Shown piece by piece: positions 53,609-62,476 of a stretch of DNA of 64,000 bases. How positions within the stretch are numbered: the stretch's first letter is position 1; each line of letters begins with the position of its first letter. Below the pieces are notes generated by a model that worked only from the letters and a program-made list of their open reading frames with translations, searched no databases and was not told where the DNA came from. Source of the stretch: Aquabacterium sp. OR-4 (GTDB lineage Bacteria > Pseudomonadota > Gammaproteobacteria > Burkholderiales > Burkholderiaceae_C). The stretch is taken from NCBI RefSeq assembly GCF_025290835.2, contig NZ_JAOCQD020000003.1:124001-188000 (forward strand), in the 5' to 3' direction. A program made the translations under genes and the position numbers.

Positions 53609-54718
53609 ATGAAGAAGACGATGACGCCCCGCATGCTGGCCGCTGCGGCCATGCTGCTGTGCGCTGCGGGCGCCCAGGCGCAGAACGTGCAGATCTACGG
53701 CCTGATCGACCTGGCCGTGGAGCGCCTCACCGATGTGGGCGCAGCCGGCAGCTCGGTGACCCGCATGCCCGGCCTGACCGGCAGCGCGCCCTCGCGCCTG
53801 GGCTTTCGCGGCAGCGAGGATCTGGGCGGCGGCCTGAAGGCCTTGTTCACGCTGGAGGCCGGCCTGGGCGTGGACACCGGCACCTCCAACCAGGGAGGCC
53901 GCTTCTTCGGCCGCCAGAGCTTCGTGGGCCTGCAAGGCCCCTGGGGCACGGTGAGCCTGGGCCGCCAGTACAGCATGCTGTTCTGGTCGCAGCTGGATGC
54001 CGACCTGCTGGGCCCCAATGCCTACGGCTCGGGCTCGATGGACAGCTACCTGCCCAATGCGCGGGTCGACAACGCGCTGGCCTGGCGCGGCACCTTCGGG
54101 CCGCTGACGGCCGGTGCCACCTACAGCCCCGGCCGCGACGCCGTGAACGCCGGCCCCAGCCCGGCCGGCACCAACTGCGCCGGTGAAAGCGCCACCGACA
54201 GCCAGGCCTGCCGGCAATGGTCGGCCCTGCTCAAGTACGACGCGGGCCCCTGGGGCATGACGGCGGCGGTGGACCAGATCCGCGGCGGCACCGGCGCCTT
54301 TGCCGGCCTGACCAGCAGCACGCTGACCGACACGCGCAGCACCGTCACCGGCTGGTGGCGCGTGAACACCGATCTGAAGCTGGGTGCCGGCCTGATCTCG
54401 CGCAAGAACGAGGGCAGCGCCACCACCCCGCGCAGCGACCTGTGGTACCTGGGCGCCAGCTGGAAGCCCGCGCCGCTGTGGACCGTGGACGCCGAGGTCT
54501 TCAAGCTCGACGTCAAGAACAGCCCCAACGGCGCCACGCTGCTGGCCGTGCGCGGCAGCTACGCCTTGTCGAAGAACACCGCGCTGTACGCCACCGTCGG
54601 CCACATCGGCAACGACGGCGCCAGCGCGCTGGGCGTCAGCAACGCCGCCGCCGGCAACGCCCCGGCGGCCGGCCGCGGCCAGACCGGTGCGGCCACCGGC
54701 GTGCGCATGGCGTTCTAG
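53609..54718 (+). CDS. Gram-negative porin (Porin_4 type)
   Basis: A 369-residue beta-barrel porin with a signal peptide (AAAAMLLCAAGAQAQ). The start of the mature protein, NVQIYGLIDLAVE, and GFRGSEDLGGGLKALFTLE, then FGRQSFVGLQGPWGTVSLGRQY, are the classic betaproteobacterial porin blocks, and the protein ends in a C-terminal Phe (GVRMAF). Located after tannase, so probably the outer-membrane pore for gallate. AGGAGA precedes the ATG. Confidence 0.92.
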   Translation: MKKTMTPRMLAAAAMLLCAAGAQAQNVQIYGLIDLAVERLTDVGAAGSSVTRMPGLTGSAPSRLGFRGSEDLGGGLKALFTLEAGLGVDTGTSNQGGRFFGRQSFVGLQGPWGTVSLGRQYSMLFWSQLDADLLGPNAYGSGSMDSYLPNARVDNALAWRGTFGPLTAGATYSPGRDAVNAGPSPAGTNCAGESATDSQACRQWSALLKYDAGPWGMTAAVDQIRGGTGAFAGLTSSTLTDTRSTVTGWWRVNTDLKLGAGLISRKNEGSATTPRSDLWYLGASWKPAPLWTVDAEVFKLDVKNSPNGATLLAVRGSYALSKNTALYATVGHIGNDGASALGVSNAAAGNAPAAGRGQTGAATGVRMAF

Positions 54719-55432
54719 CTAGAACAGCCGGGCCAGAAAGCCCAGGCTGCGTGACAGCGCCAGCACCGCGCTGGGCGCGTGGTGCGAGGCGCGGTCCCAG
54801 CAGTTGAAGCCGTGGTCGGCCTCGGGGTAGAGGTGGCACTCGGCGCCTTCGGGCGTGAGGGCCATCGCGGCCTCGATCGAGGCCACCGCGGTGGCCGGGA
54901 TGTGGGCATCGCGCCCGGCATGGTGAAACTGCATCGGGCAGCGGATCTTGTGCGCCAGGTCGAGCTGGTCGGCAATGCCGCCGCCGTAATACGCCACCGC
55001 AGCGTCCACGCCGCACAGCGCCGCGGCGGCAAAGGCCAGCCGGCCGCCCATGCAATAGCCCAGCGCGGCCACCTTGGGGCCGCAGCTGGGCTGGGCGCGC
55101 AGCACGCCGAGGCTGGCGGCCATGTCGGCCACCACCTGCTCGCGCTGCACGCTGCGCATCAGGGCCATCGCGCGCTCGCGGTCGGCGCCGTCGTAGCGCA
55201 GCGCCACGCGCGGCTGCTGGCGCCAGAACAGATCGGGCGCCAGCACCGTGAAGCCGGCCAGCGCGTACTGCTGCGCCACCGCCTGGATGTGGGCATTGAC
55301 GCCAAAGATCTCTTGCAGCAGCAACAGGCCCGGGCCGCTGCGGCCGCCCGGTGGGCGCACCAGGTAGGCATCGAAAGCGCCCTCGGCGCTGGCAACCGGA
55401 ACCCATTCGGGCGAGAGCGAGGCGGTGGTCAT
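54719..55432 (-). CDS. Dienelactone hydrolase family protein
   Basis: A 237-residue alpha/beta hydrolase. Nucleophile Cys 127 in GYCMGG, Asp 175 in HAGRDAHIP and His 207 in EADHGFNC form the Cys-Asp-His triad of dienelactone hydrolases, which open lactones made in aromatic ring cleavage. LLLLQEIFGVNAHIQ carries the conserved Glu. It runs opposite to the tannin operon, ending next to the porin stop. A role in aromatic catabolism is plausible but unproven. Confidence 0.9.
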   Translation of the reverse strand: MTTASLSPEWVPVASAEGAFDAYLVRPPGGRSGPGLLLLQEIFGVNAHIQAVAQQYALAGFTVLAPDLFWRQQPRVALRYDGADRERAMALMRSVQREQVVADMAASLGVLRAQPSCGPKVAALGYCMGGRLAFAAAALCGVDAAVAYYGGGIADQLDLAHKIRCPMQFHHAGRDAHIPATAVASIEAAMALTPEGAECHLYPEADHGFNCWDRASHHAPSAVLALSRSLGFLARLF

Positions 55433-55485
55433 GCAGTGGCGCGCCGGCGGGCGCGTGGTGGTGGTCAGGGGGGCGTCTGCGCGCC

Positions 55486-55902
55486 TCAGCGGGCGGCCTC
55501 GGCGCAACGCCGCAGATTGTCCAGGGTGATTGGCAGGCCGTGGTTCAGCCGCCGGATCATCATCGGCCCGATCACCCAGCCCAGCAGGCCCGAGAAGTGC
55601 ACCCGGTGCGTCACCCGCACCGCGCCACCCACGGGCTGCAGTTCGTGCTCGAAGCGCATGCACAGCAGCGGGATGCGTGCTTCCACGGTGAAGCCGGCAT
55701 CGGCCTGCACCTGCGTGATCAGCATCGGCACCGTGCGGCCCTGCGTGGGCGTGAGCGAGCCGCGCGTGCCCACCGCAAACGGCCCGGCGATCGACGCCTG
55801 CCGCGTGTCAGGGTCCCACAGGTGCCAGCCGGCCACGTTCTCGTAAAGCGCAAAGATGCGCGCGGCAGGGGCCTGGACGGTGATGCTGTGCTCGGTGTGC
55901 AT
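55486..55902 (-). CDS. SRPBCC (START-like) family protein
   Basis: A 138-residue helix-grip protein: EHSITVQAPAARIFALYENVAGWHLWDPDT is the typical first strand, helix and loop, and the C-terminal helix LNHGLPITLDNLRRCAEAA is typical too. Such proteins bind lipids or aromatic ligands in a cavity. The gene lies just upstream of the dienelactone hydrolase gene on the same strand with a 53-bp gap, so they may be co-transcribed. Confidence 0.8.
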   Translation of the reverse strand: MHTEHSITVQAPAARIFALYENVAGWHLWDPDTRQASIAGPFAVGTRGSLTPTQGRTVPMLITQVQADAGFTVEARIPLLCMRFEHELQPVGGAVRVTHRVHFSGLLGWVIGPMMIRRLNHGLPITLDNLRRCAEAAR

Positions 55903-56053
55903 GGCGGGCGTGGCAAGGTGGGCATCCGGCCGGACGGTGAGCCGGGCCTGTCATGCTGCCACATGTGGGGGGGGCGGGCCTGGGCGATTGCAACAGCGGC
56001 CAGGACGGCCGCGTCCGATCCTGCCTGGCCCAGGCCTTGGGCGGACCTGGCCC

Positions 56054-57553
56054 TCAGGCCAGGCGCGAGTCCTCGATCACCGTTTGCGGCACGCCCAGTC
56101 TGCGGGCCACCTGGCCGGCAATCTGCGCGCCCAGCCACACGCCACCGGTGCGGCCCAGCAGGCGCGGCACCAGGGCGGCCGGGTCGGGCTCGAACTCGTC
56201 GCTGCGGGTTTCAGCGTTGCGCCGCGTGAGCCCGTCGAACTGCCAGTGCACACCCAGGTAGACGCGGCTGACCGAGTTGTCGACGATGGCCTGCCACAAG
56301 CTCGGGTTGGTCACCGGTCGACGTGGACGCGGCTGTTGGGTGCGCGGGTCGGTGTTGACGCCGTCAAACTCGTCAGAGATGAAGGCCAGCGGCACGTCGT
56401 CGGTGCCGTCCGCGTCAAAGCGGGCGAGACCCTTGTGCACCAGGTACAGCCGCAGCACCTGGAACGCCGCCGCACCAAAGGTGGCATGGCCCGACGGATA
56501 GGCCGGAAAGTCGGGTGTGAGTGCCAGTCCGCGCTTGTTGGTGTCGGGCCTGCCCAGCGGAAAGAAGCGCGGGTCGGCCACGCCATTGCCGGCTTCAGCG
56601 CGTGGAATGCCCACTGCCGGCCGCCACATCATGTGGGTGGGGGCGTATTTGTAGTACCAGGCGTCGATGCCGGCCTCGGCCATGGCCAGGCCCACGCCGG
56701 CGATCAGCTCCAGCTCCTGGGCCAGGGTCAGGCGGGGTGCGGGCGCTGGCGCCTGGGCCAGCCGATCCAGCACGCTCAGCACGGCCTGCATGTAGAGGCG
56801 GGGGGGCGTGCCCAGTTTGGGCGGGCCGTCGTAGCCCCAGGCAATGCCGATGAACTCTTCGTCGTCGCTTCGTCCCATGGGTGCCGGGCCGCGGTTGAGG
56901 CCACCCTTGGCCTGCACCTTGGCAAAGTCGTCCCGGAAGTGCTGGGTGTCTTCAACCTCGGTGGCTGAGCAGCGCCCCGGTGGCGGCGGAAAGCCGGCCA
57001 CCCGTTGCGTCAGCAGGTAGTTGACAAAGCCCCAGTCGGCCCCCGCGAAACCCTGCCTGGGTTGATTGGGCGGCGCGGCGTGGGTGTAGGGCAGGCCGGA
57101 CGGGCTGTACATGTCGCCCGCGGCGAACTGCGCATCGTCGGCGCCCAGGCGGTCGATGGCCCGGCCCACCAAGCGGCCGGCCGTCTCGGCCTTCGAGACC
57201 GCGTTCTCCGACAGGCTGTACCCGCTGCTTTGCAGCCAGTACAGCCAGGCCGGATCGAGCAGGGCTGCCTGGTGCGGATAGCGCAGCTTCAGCACCTCGC
57301 AGCAAGCGGCGCAGCAGGCCACCTCGAGTTGAGCGGTCGACAGGCCGACCAGCCCCGGCTCGGGTGCCAGCGCCATCAGCGGCGGCAGGCCCGCAGCCAG
57401 GGCGTTCACCTCATGGGGCGCGGCCAGGGCCATGCCCATCGCCCGGGCCGAGCGAAACGGCCCGGTCTGGTCACCCGGGGCATCGGTGTGATCCTGTCGA
57501 ACGCATTCCAGACACATGTCGACCCAGAAGCGGTGGTTCGCGGCAGCAGCCAT
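56054..57553 (-). CDS. Vanadium-dependent haloperoxidase-like protein (PAP2 superfamily)
   Basis: A 499-residue protein of the vanadium haloperoxidase/PAP2 superfamily. Active-site blocks: KYAPTHMMWRP (302-312), YPSGH with the acid-base His (352-356) and SRVYLGVHWQFDG (429-441) with the vanadate/phosphate-binding His. The phosphatase pattern KX6-8RP, PSGH, SRX5H is complete. A Cys cluster near residues 80-85 (CCAACC) is unusual. It could halogenate, or act as a phosphatase. No signal peptide. AAGGA upstream of the ATG. Confidence 0.8.
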   Translation of the reverse strand: MAAAANHRFWVDMCLECVRQDHTDAPGDQTGPFRSARAMGMALAAPHEVNALAAGLPPLMALAPEPGLVGLSTAQLEVACCAACCEVLKLRYPHQAALLDPAWLYWLQSSGYSLSENAVSKAETAGRLVGRAIDRLGADDAQFAAGDMYSPSGLPYTHAAPPNQPRQGFAGADWGFVNYLLTQRVAGFPPPPGRCSATEVEDTQHFRDDFAKVQAKGGLNRGPAPMGRSDDEEFIGIAWGYDGPPKLGTPPRLYMQAVLSVLDRLAQAPAPAPRLTLAQELELIAGVGLAMAEAGIDAWYYKYAPTHMMWRPAVGIPRAEAGNGVADPRFFPLGRPDTNKRGLALTPDFPAYPSGHATFGAAAFQVLRLYLVHKGLARFDADGTDDVPLAFISDEFDGVNTDPRTQQPRPRRPVTNPSLWQAIVDNSVSRVYLGVHWQFDGLTRRNAETRSDEFEPDPAALVPRLLGRTGGVWLGAQIAGQVARRLGVPQTVIEDSRLA

Positions 57554-57754
57554 GGTGTGATCCTTTCGTGGAGAGGGCAGCGGCTGTCCGGCGGCATCGG
57601 TGGGCGATGCCTGCGCCCGGCGCGTGACGGCTGCGAGGGCCTTGATGACAAGGTGACCTCAGTCTCGACCTGCGCTAAGGCGAGGACATCGTCAATCTCA
57701 AGGAACACTGGCCCCTGCCTGGGGTGCCGTGTGTGGGGGTGGGGGCCGGTGCGA

Positions 57755-58522
57755 TCAGCCCTCGATGTCTTCGTGAAACGCCTGCGCGCCGAGCTTCCAG
57801 TAGGCCGAGACGCGCTGGCATTCGCGCGGCACGCCTTTTTCGTGCACGAGCAGGGCGCGGGCCTGGGCCATCACCTGGGCTTCGCCGGCGCACCAGGCAA
57901 AGCCTTCGCCGGCCGGCAGGGGCAGGGCGCGCAGGGCCGCCAGCCAGGCCTCGGTGCTGTGCACCCACTGGGTCTGCACCTGGGCGGCGCTGTGCCAGGG
58001 GCGCTGATCGGCGGGGCTGGCCACCTGCACCAGCACCAGGGCCTGGGCGCCGGCCGGCAGTTCCTCCAGCCGGCGGTTGATGGCAGGCAGCGCCGTGCTG
58101 TCGCCGGCCAGCAGGTGCCAGGCGTAGTCGGTGGGAATGATCATCGAGCCGCGCGGGCCGCCGATGGCCAGGCGCTGGCCCGGCGCGGCCTGGCGTGCCC
58201 AGTCGGTGGCGGCGCCCTGCTCGTGCAGCGCGAACTCGATGCTCAGCTCGCGGCGCACCGGGTCGAAGTGGCGCGGCGTGTAGTCGCGGCGCACCGGATC
58301 GGCACCGGGCGCGGCATCGAACAGCAGCTTGACATGGTCGTCGAAGGACAGGCTGGTGAAGCCCTCGAGCTCGTCGCCGCCGAAGACGATGCGCACAAAG
58401 CCGGGGCCGAGCGGCTGCACCTGGCGCACCTGCAGTTCGCGGCGGCGCAGCTCGTGGCGCACGCGCTGCACGCGGCGGGTGGCGGTGGGGTGGGGCGTGC
58501 CGGGGGAGGGGAGAGTGGTCAA
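57755..58522 (-). CDS. Siderophore-interacting FAD protein (SIP family)
   Basis: A 255-residue ferric-siderophore reductase-type flavoprotein. FAD-binding motif RDYTPRHFDP (R-x-Y-T-x-R), a first block GPGFVRIVFGGDELEGF, then SMIIPTDYAWHLLAGDSTALPAI in the NAD(P)-binding part. It ends VSAYWKLG...FHEDIEG, typical of the family. The start is unclear: TTG at 58522 fits the family N-terminus but has no good ribosome site. Divergent from a MarR gene that probably controls it. The 201-bp gap before it (57554-57754) shows nothing I can name. Confidence 0.88.
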   Translation of the reverse strand: MTTLPSPGTPHPTATRRVQRVRHELRRRELQVRQVQPLGPGFVRIVFGGDELEGFTSLSFDDHVKLLFDAAPGADPVRRDYTPRHFDPVRRELSIEFALHEQGAATDWARQAAPGQRLAIGGPRGSMIIPTDYAWHLLAGDSTALPAINRRLEELPAGAQALVLVQVASPADQRPWHSAAQVQTQWVHSTEAWLAALRALPLPAGEGFAWCAGEAQVMAQARALLVHEKGVPRECQRVSAYWKLGAQAFHEDIEG

Positions 58523-58536
58523 GATGGGTGGGTGGA

Positions 58537-58588
58537 TTGGTTGATAATGTCATCCATCATGCGCAAGAAGATTGACCTTGTCAACCAA
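58537..58588. promoter_or_regulatory. MarR-type operator region
   Basis: Two related dyads: TTGATAATGTCA at 58541-58552 and TTGACCTTGTCAA at 58572-58584, about three helical turns apart, flanked by TTGGTTGA (58537-58544) and its perfect inverted copy TCAACCAA (58581-58588). The region lies between the divergent SIP and MarR genes and overlaps the MarR N-terminal codons. Confidence 0.6.
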
Positions 58589-59209
58589 ACGGGTGTGGGT
58601 ACGGGTACGCGTGCCTGCGCTGTTGGGCCGGCCGCCGAGCCGGCCGCCGAGCCGGCCGTCATGGCCGGCGCACGCGCCTCGGGTGTGACACCTGCGGCAC
58701 CCGCGGCACCCGCGGCACCCGCGGCACCCGCGGCACCCGCGGCACCTGTGGCACCTGCGGCCCGCGCTGAGCGGGTGGCCCGCGACGGCGATGTGCTCGA
58801 GGCCATCCATGGCGTGATGCACCTGGCGCGCGGCCAGCAGCACCGCGCACTGCGCGATGCCGAGCAGACGCTGTCGCCGCTGGAGGGCCGGGTGCTGGGC
58901 TTTTTTGCGCGCCACCCCGGCGCCACGCTCAGCGAGCTGGCGGCGCACTCCGAGCGCGACAAGGGCCAGCTGGCCCGCCTGGTGGGGGGGCTGCGTGAGC
59001 GTGGCCTGCTGCAGGCCACGCCCGACGAGGCCGACCGCCGCGTGAGCCGCCTGCACCTGGCTGGCCAGGCGCAGGCCCAGCACCAGGCGCTGATGGCCCA
59101 GCGCCGGCTGCTGGCCGAGCGCGCGGCGGCCGGGCTCAGCGCCACCGAGCGGCGCCAGCTGCTGGCGCTGCTGGCCAAGGTGCGCGCGGCCCTGGCGCCA
59201 CCGGCTTGA
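58547..59209 (+). CDS. MarR-family regulator with Pro-Ala repeat linker
   Basis: A protein of up to 220 residues. The winged helix is clear: LEGRVLGFFARHPGATLSELAAHSERDKGQLARLVGGLRERGLL followed by the wing DEADRRVSRLHL. Before it lies a low-complexity region with eight 9-bp units coding Pro-Ala-Ala. The start is open: ATG at 58547 or 58559 lie within the operator dyads; the ATG at 58661 is also in frame. Divergent from the SIP gene, hence probably its repressor, perhaps linked to iron or siderophore state. Confidence 0.82.
   Translation: MSSIMRKKIDLVNQTGVGTGTRACAVGPAAEPAAEPAVMAGARASGVTPAAPAAPAAPAAPAAPAAPVAPAARAERVARDGDVLEAIHGVMHLARGQQHRALRDAEQTLSPLEGRVLGFFARHPGATLSELAAHSERDKGQLARLVGGLRERGLLQATPDEADRRVSRLHLAGQAQAQHQALMAQRRLLAERAAAGLSATERRQLLALLAKVRAALAPPA
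58690..58761 (+). repeat. 9-bp tandem repeat, eight copies
   Basis: Eight units of the ACCCGCGGC type giving a Pro-Ala-Ala linker in front of the MarR DNA-binding domain; in frame, so slippage would only change linker length. Confidence 0.9.
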
Positions 59210-59420
59210 GGCCGCCGCCGGCCTGATGCCCGCGCCACGGCCGGGCCGGCCGCGCCGCGATCACCAAAAGGCATCGCGCCCCGGATCGGGTAACCGCCGC
59301 GCAAAGAGCCAGCAAAGTTGTTTGCGGATAGTGCGCTGGCTGCCTGCCAGCGCGGCAGGGCCCGCGCCGTCGGCTGGCGGGCTTGTCGCGTGTGCGGCAT
59401 CACCAACCCGAGGTTTGCGC

Positions 59421-61037
59421 ATGTTTTTCCGATTTTTTGCCTGGCTGGCGCTGTGCTCGGCCGGCCTGCTGGCGGCCGGCGGCGGCGGCAGTGACAGCAG
59501 CACCGCCACCAGCACCACCGACACGGCGCCCGTCATCAGCAGCCAGCCCGCCTCGCTGAGCGTGGTGGCCGGCGCCAGCGCCAGCTTCAGCGTGGTGGCC
59601 ACCGGCAGCGGCACGCTCAGCTACCAGTGGCGCAAGGGCGGCAGTGCGATCAGCGGCGCCACCGCCAGCAGCTACAGCCTGGCCAGCACCGGCACGGCCG
59701 ATGCGGGCAGCTTTGACGTGGTGGTGAGCAACAGCGCCGGCTCGGTCACCAGCGCGGTGGCCACGCTCACGGTCACCGGCAGCAGCGGGGTCACGGCGCC
59801 GGCCATCAGCACCCAGCCGGTCGCGCAATCGGTGAGCGTGGGCGCCAGCGCCACGTTCAGCGTGGTGGCCAGTGGCAGCACGCCGCTCAGCTACCAGTGG
59901 CTCAAGGACGGCAGCGCGATCGCCAATGCCACCGCCAGCAGCTACACGCTGGCCAGCGTGGCCAGCAGCGATGCCGGCAGCTACTCGGTCACGGTCAGCA
60001 ACTCGGCGGGCAGCGTCAGCAGCGATGCCGCCAGCTTGTCGGTCAGCAGCGCCAGCAGCGGCAGCAGTGCGCTCACGGCTGAGGTGGTGAGCCTGGCCCA
60101 GGCCTTCGCGGCCACGCTCAGCAGCAGCCAGCAGAGCACGGTGCAAAAGAGCTGGAGCCTGGCCACCGCGCGCCAGTGGTCCAACCTGCCGGCCGCCATG
60201 GTGTCGCGCAACGGCCTGGCCTGGAGCAGCCTGAGCAGCGCGCAGCAGACGGCGGCGCGTGCGCTGATCCTCAAGGCGCTGGGCAGCAGCGGCAATGCGC
60301 TGCACCTGGGCCTGCAGGCCGCCGACGATGCGCTGGTCAGCCAGTACGGCGCCGGCAGCGGCACCTATGGCAGTGGCCACTACTACATCGCCTTCATCGG
60401 CACGCCCAGCAACACCGACTTCTGGCTGCTGCAGCTCACCGGGCACCACCTCACCTTCAACATCGCCTTCAACGGCAGCGTCAAGTCGCCCACGCCGCTG
60501 TTCCTGGGCGTGGAGCCCAAGGGCGCCTTCACGCTGAACGGCAGCAGCTACGACCCGATGGCCGCGCAGCGCACGGCGGCGGCCGACCTGGGCGCCACGC
60601 TCACCGGCTACAGCGCCGCGGCGCTCAGCGGCACCTACAGCGATCTGCTGTTCGGCGCCAACGGGTCGGGCGGCATCGACGGCACCTATCCCAAGAGCTA
60701 CCCCACCGGCACCACCGGCCGCGGCGTGGCCTACTCGGCGCTCAGCAGCACCGACCAGGCCAAGGTGCAGGCCCTGGTGCGCGCCTATGTGGCCACCCAG
60801 GCCACCGAGTACGCCGACGAGCTGCTGGCGGCCTACCTGTCCGACAGCGCGCTGGCGGCCACCTATGTGGCCTACGCCGGCGCCGGCAACGTCACCAGCA
60901 GCGGCAGCTACCTGCGGGTGGACGGCCCGCGGGTGTGGATCGAGTTCTCGGTGCAGCGCGGCGTGATCGTCAGCAGCGACATCCACTTCCACACCATCTG
61001 GCGCGACAAGACCGGCGACTACGGCGGCAGGTTTTGA
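59421..61037 (+). CDS. Exported DUF3500 protein with two Ig-like domains
   Basis: A 538-residue protein. The signal peptide ends LLAAGGGGSDS: where a lipobox Cys would be expected (LLAAC), there is Gly. Two Ig-like domains follow (about 38-120 and 125-212), each with the pattern SVxxGASASFSV...YQW...SSY(S/T)LAS...DAGSY(S)V. The C-terminal half is DUF3500: GLAWSSLSSAQQTAARAL, HYYIAFIGTPS, TGHHLTFNIAFNGSVKSPTPLFLGVEP, and closing VSSDIHFHTIWRDKTGDYGGRF with His residues that may bind metal. Located before a HupE/UreJ-like gene. Role unknown. Confidence 0.85.
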   Translation: MFFRFFAWLALCSAGLLAAGGGGSDSSTATSTTDTAPVISSQPASLSVVAGASASFSVVATGSGTLSYQWRKGGSAISGATASSYSLASTGTADAGSFDVVVSNSAGSVTSAVATLTVTGSSGVTAPAISTQPVAQSVSVGASATFSVVASGSTPLSYQWLKDGSAIANATASSYTLASVASSDAGSYSVTVSNSAGSVSSDAASLSVSSASSGSSALTAEVVSLAQAFAATLSSSQQSTVQKSWSLATARQWSNLPAAMVSRNGLAWSSLSSAQQTAARALILKALGSSGNALHLGLQAADDALVSQYGAGSGTYGSGHYYIAFIGTPSNTDFWLLQLTGHHLTFNIAFNGSVKSPTPLFLGVEPKGAFTLNGSSYDPMAAQRTAAADLGATLTGYSAAALSGTYSDLLFGANGSGGIDGTYPKSYPTGTTGRGVAYSALSSTDQAKVQALVRAYVATQATEYADELLAAYLSDSALAATYVAYAGAGNVTSSGSYLRVDGPRVWIEFSVQRGVIVSSDIHFHTIWRDKTGDYGGRF

Positions 61038-61099
61038 CGCCCCCCCGAAGCGCCAGCGGCGCCTGCCCCGCGGGTGGGCGCCGCCGGTGGCCCGGCCCG

Positions 61100-62281
61100 G
61101 TGGGGTTCACGCCGGCCGCAGCGTGGGTGCGGTGGATCGCGGCGGCTTTGTCGCTGTGGGCCACGTTGGCCGGTGCCCACCCGATGCCCGAAAGCCGGGT
61201 GTGGATCGACACCCGGCCCGGTGGCCTGCACCTGCTGCTGCAGCTGCCGCTGAACCGGCTCGAGTTCGCCTACGGCCAGCCGCTGATCGACCAGCCGGCC
61301 ACGGTGCTGGCGCGCCACGGCGAGGGCCTGTCGCGCTACCTGTTGCAGCATGTGGGCGCGCGCTCGGGCGCGGTGGGCTGGCAGGTGCTGCGGCCGCAAC
61401 TGCGCGTGGTGGGCAGCGATGGCGCAGCCGAGCTGGAAGCCGAGATCGATCTGCGCGCGCCGCCGGGCGGTGATGCGCGCCAGCTCACCTTGCTGTACGA
61501 CGCCGTGACCCACGAGGTGCGCACCCACCGCGTGCTGGTGGCCTTGCGCAACGACTGGGCCGGCGGCCAGGTGGGCCAGCCACCGCGGCCGCTGGGCGAG
61601 TTGAGGCATGGCCACCAGCAGCTGGAACTGGCGCTGGCGCCGGCCTCGGTGGCCGCCGGCCTGTGGCAGCTGGCCGGCGACGGCGCACAGCACATCGCCA
61701 CCGGCAGCGATCACCTGATGTTTCTGCTGCTGCTGATGCTGGTGGCGCCGCTCACGCTGGCGCCCGGCACGCGGCGGGCCTGGGGCGGCGTGCAGCCGGC
61801 GCCGGCCGCCTGGCGGCGCACGGCGCTGCTGGTGACGGCCTTCACCGTGGGCCACACCGTCACCCTGGTGCTGGGCAGCAGCGGCCTGCTGCGCCCGCCG
61901 GTACAGGCGGTGGAGGTGGCCGTGGCGCTGACCATTGCGGTGGCCGCGCTGCATGCCGGGCGGCCGCTGTTTGCGCGCGCCGATGCGGCCATGGCGCTGG
62001 GCTTCGGCCTGATCCATGGCCTGGCCTTCTCGGCCAGCCTGTCGGGCGCCGGGCTCACCGCGCTGCAGCACGGCCTGGCGCTGCTGGCCTTCAACGCGGG
62101 CATCGAGGCCATGCAGCTGCTGCTGGTGCTGGCCGTGCTGCCGCCGCTGCTGTGGCTGGCGCAGCGCCAGCCCCGCGCCAGCGCCTGGCTGCGCCGCGCG
62201 GTGGCCGCGGCCGCCTGCGCCCTGGCGCTGTGGTGGGTGATCGAGCGCCTGGGCCTGCTGCCGGCGGCCTGGCTGGCCTGA
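61100..62281 (+). CDS. HupE/UreJ-like membrane protein
   Basis: About 393 residues. A hydrophobic start (WIAAALSLWATLAGA) is followed by a periplasmic His-rich N-terminal domain and six or so helices. The membrane part has HupE/UreJ-type signatures: GSDHLMFLLLLMLVAPL, AFTVGHTVTLVLGSSGLL, GFGLIHGLAFSASLSG and FNAGIEAMQLLLVLAVL, with His and Glu fit for metal transport (nickel in the best-known relatives). I chose GTG at 61100; GTG at 61127 is also possible. It follows the DUF3500 gene by 62 bp and may be in the same operon. Confidence 0.8.
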   Translation: MGFTPAAAWVRWIAAALSLWATLAGAHPMPESRVWIDTRPGGLHLLLQLPLNRLEFAYGQPLIDQPATVLARHGEGLSRYLLQHVGARSGAVGWQVLRPQLRVVGSDGAAELEAEIDLRAPPGGDARQLTLLYDAVTHEVRTHRVLVALRNDWAGGQVGQPPRPLGELRHGHQQLELALAPASVAAGLWQLAGDGAQHIATGSDHLMFLLLLMLVAPLTLAPGTRRAWGGVQPAPAAWRRTALLVTAFTVGHTVTLVLGSSGLLRPPVQAVEVAVALTIAVAALHAGRPLFARADAAMALGFGLIHGLAFSASLSGAGLTALQHGLALLAFNAGIEAMQLLLVLAVLPPLLWLAQRQPRASAWLRRAVAAAACALALWWVIERLGLLPAAWLA

Positions 62282-62476
62282 CACGGCCTGGACGAAGCGG
62301 CCGCCCAGGCCCATGGGCCGCGCGCGGCTGGCCGTGCGGGCGGCGCTTCGTGCAGCGCTTCGTGCAGGGCTGCGGATCGGGTGGGCAAGCCCGCCATCGG
62401 CCGGTTCGGCGCCCGCCGATACACTTGAGGGTTGCCCTGTACCCCCCGTGTTGACCCCTGACCCCGAGGTTTTGCC

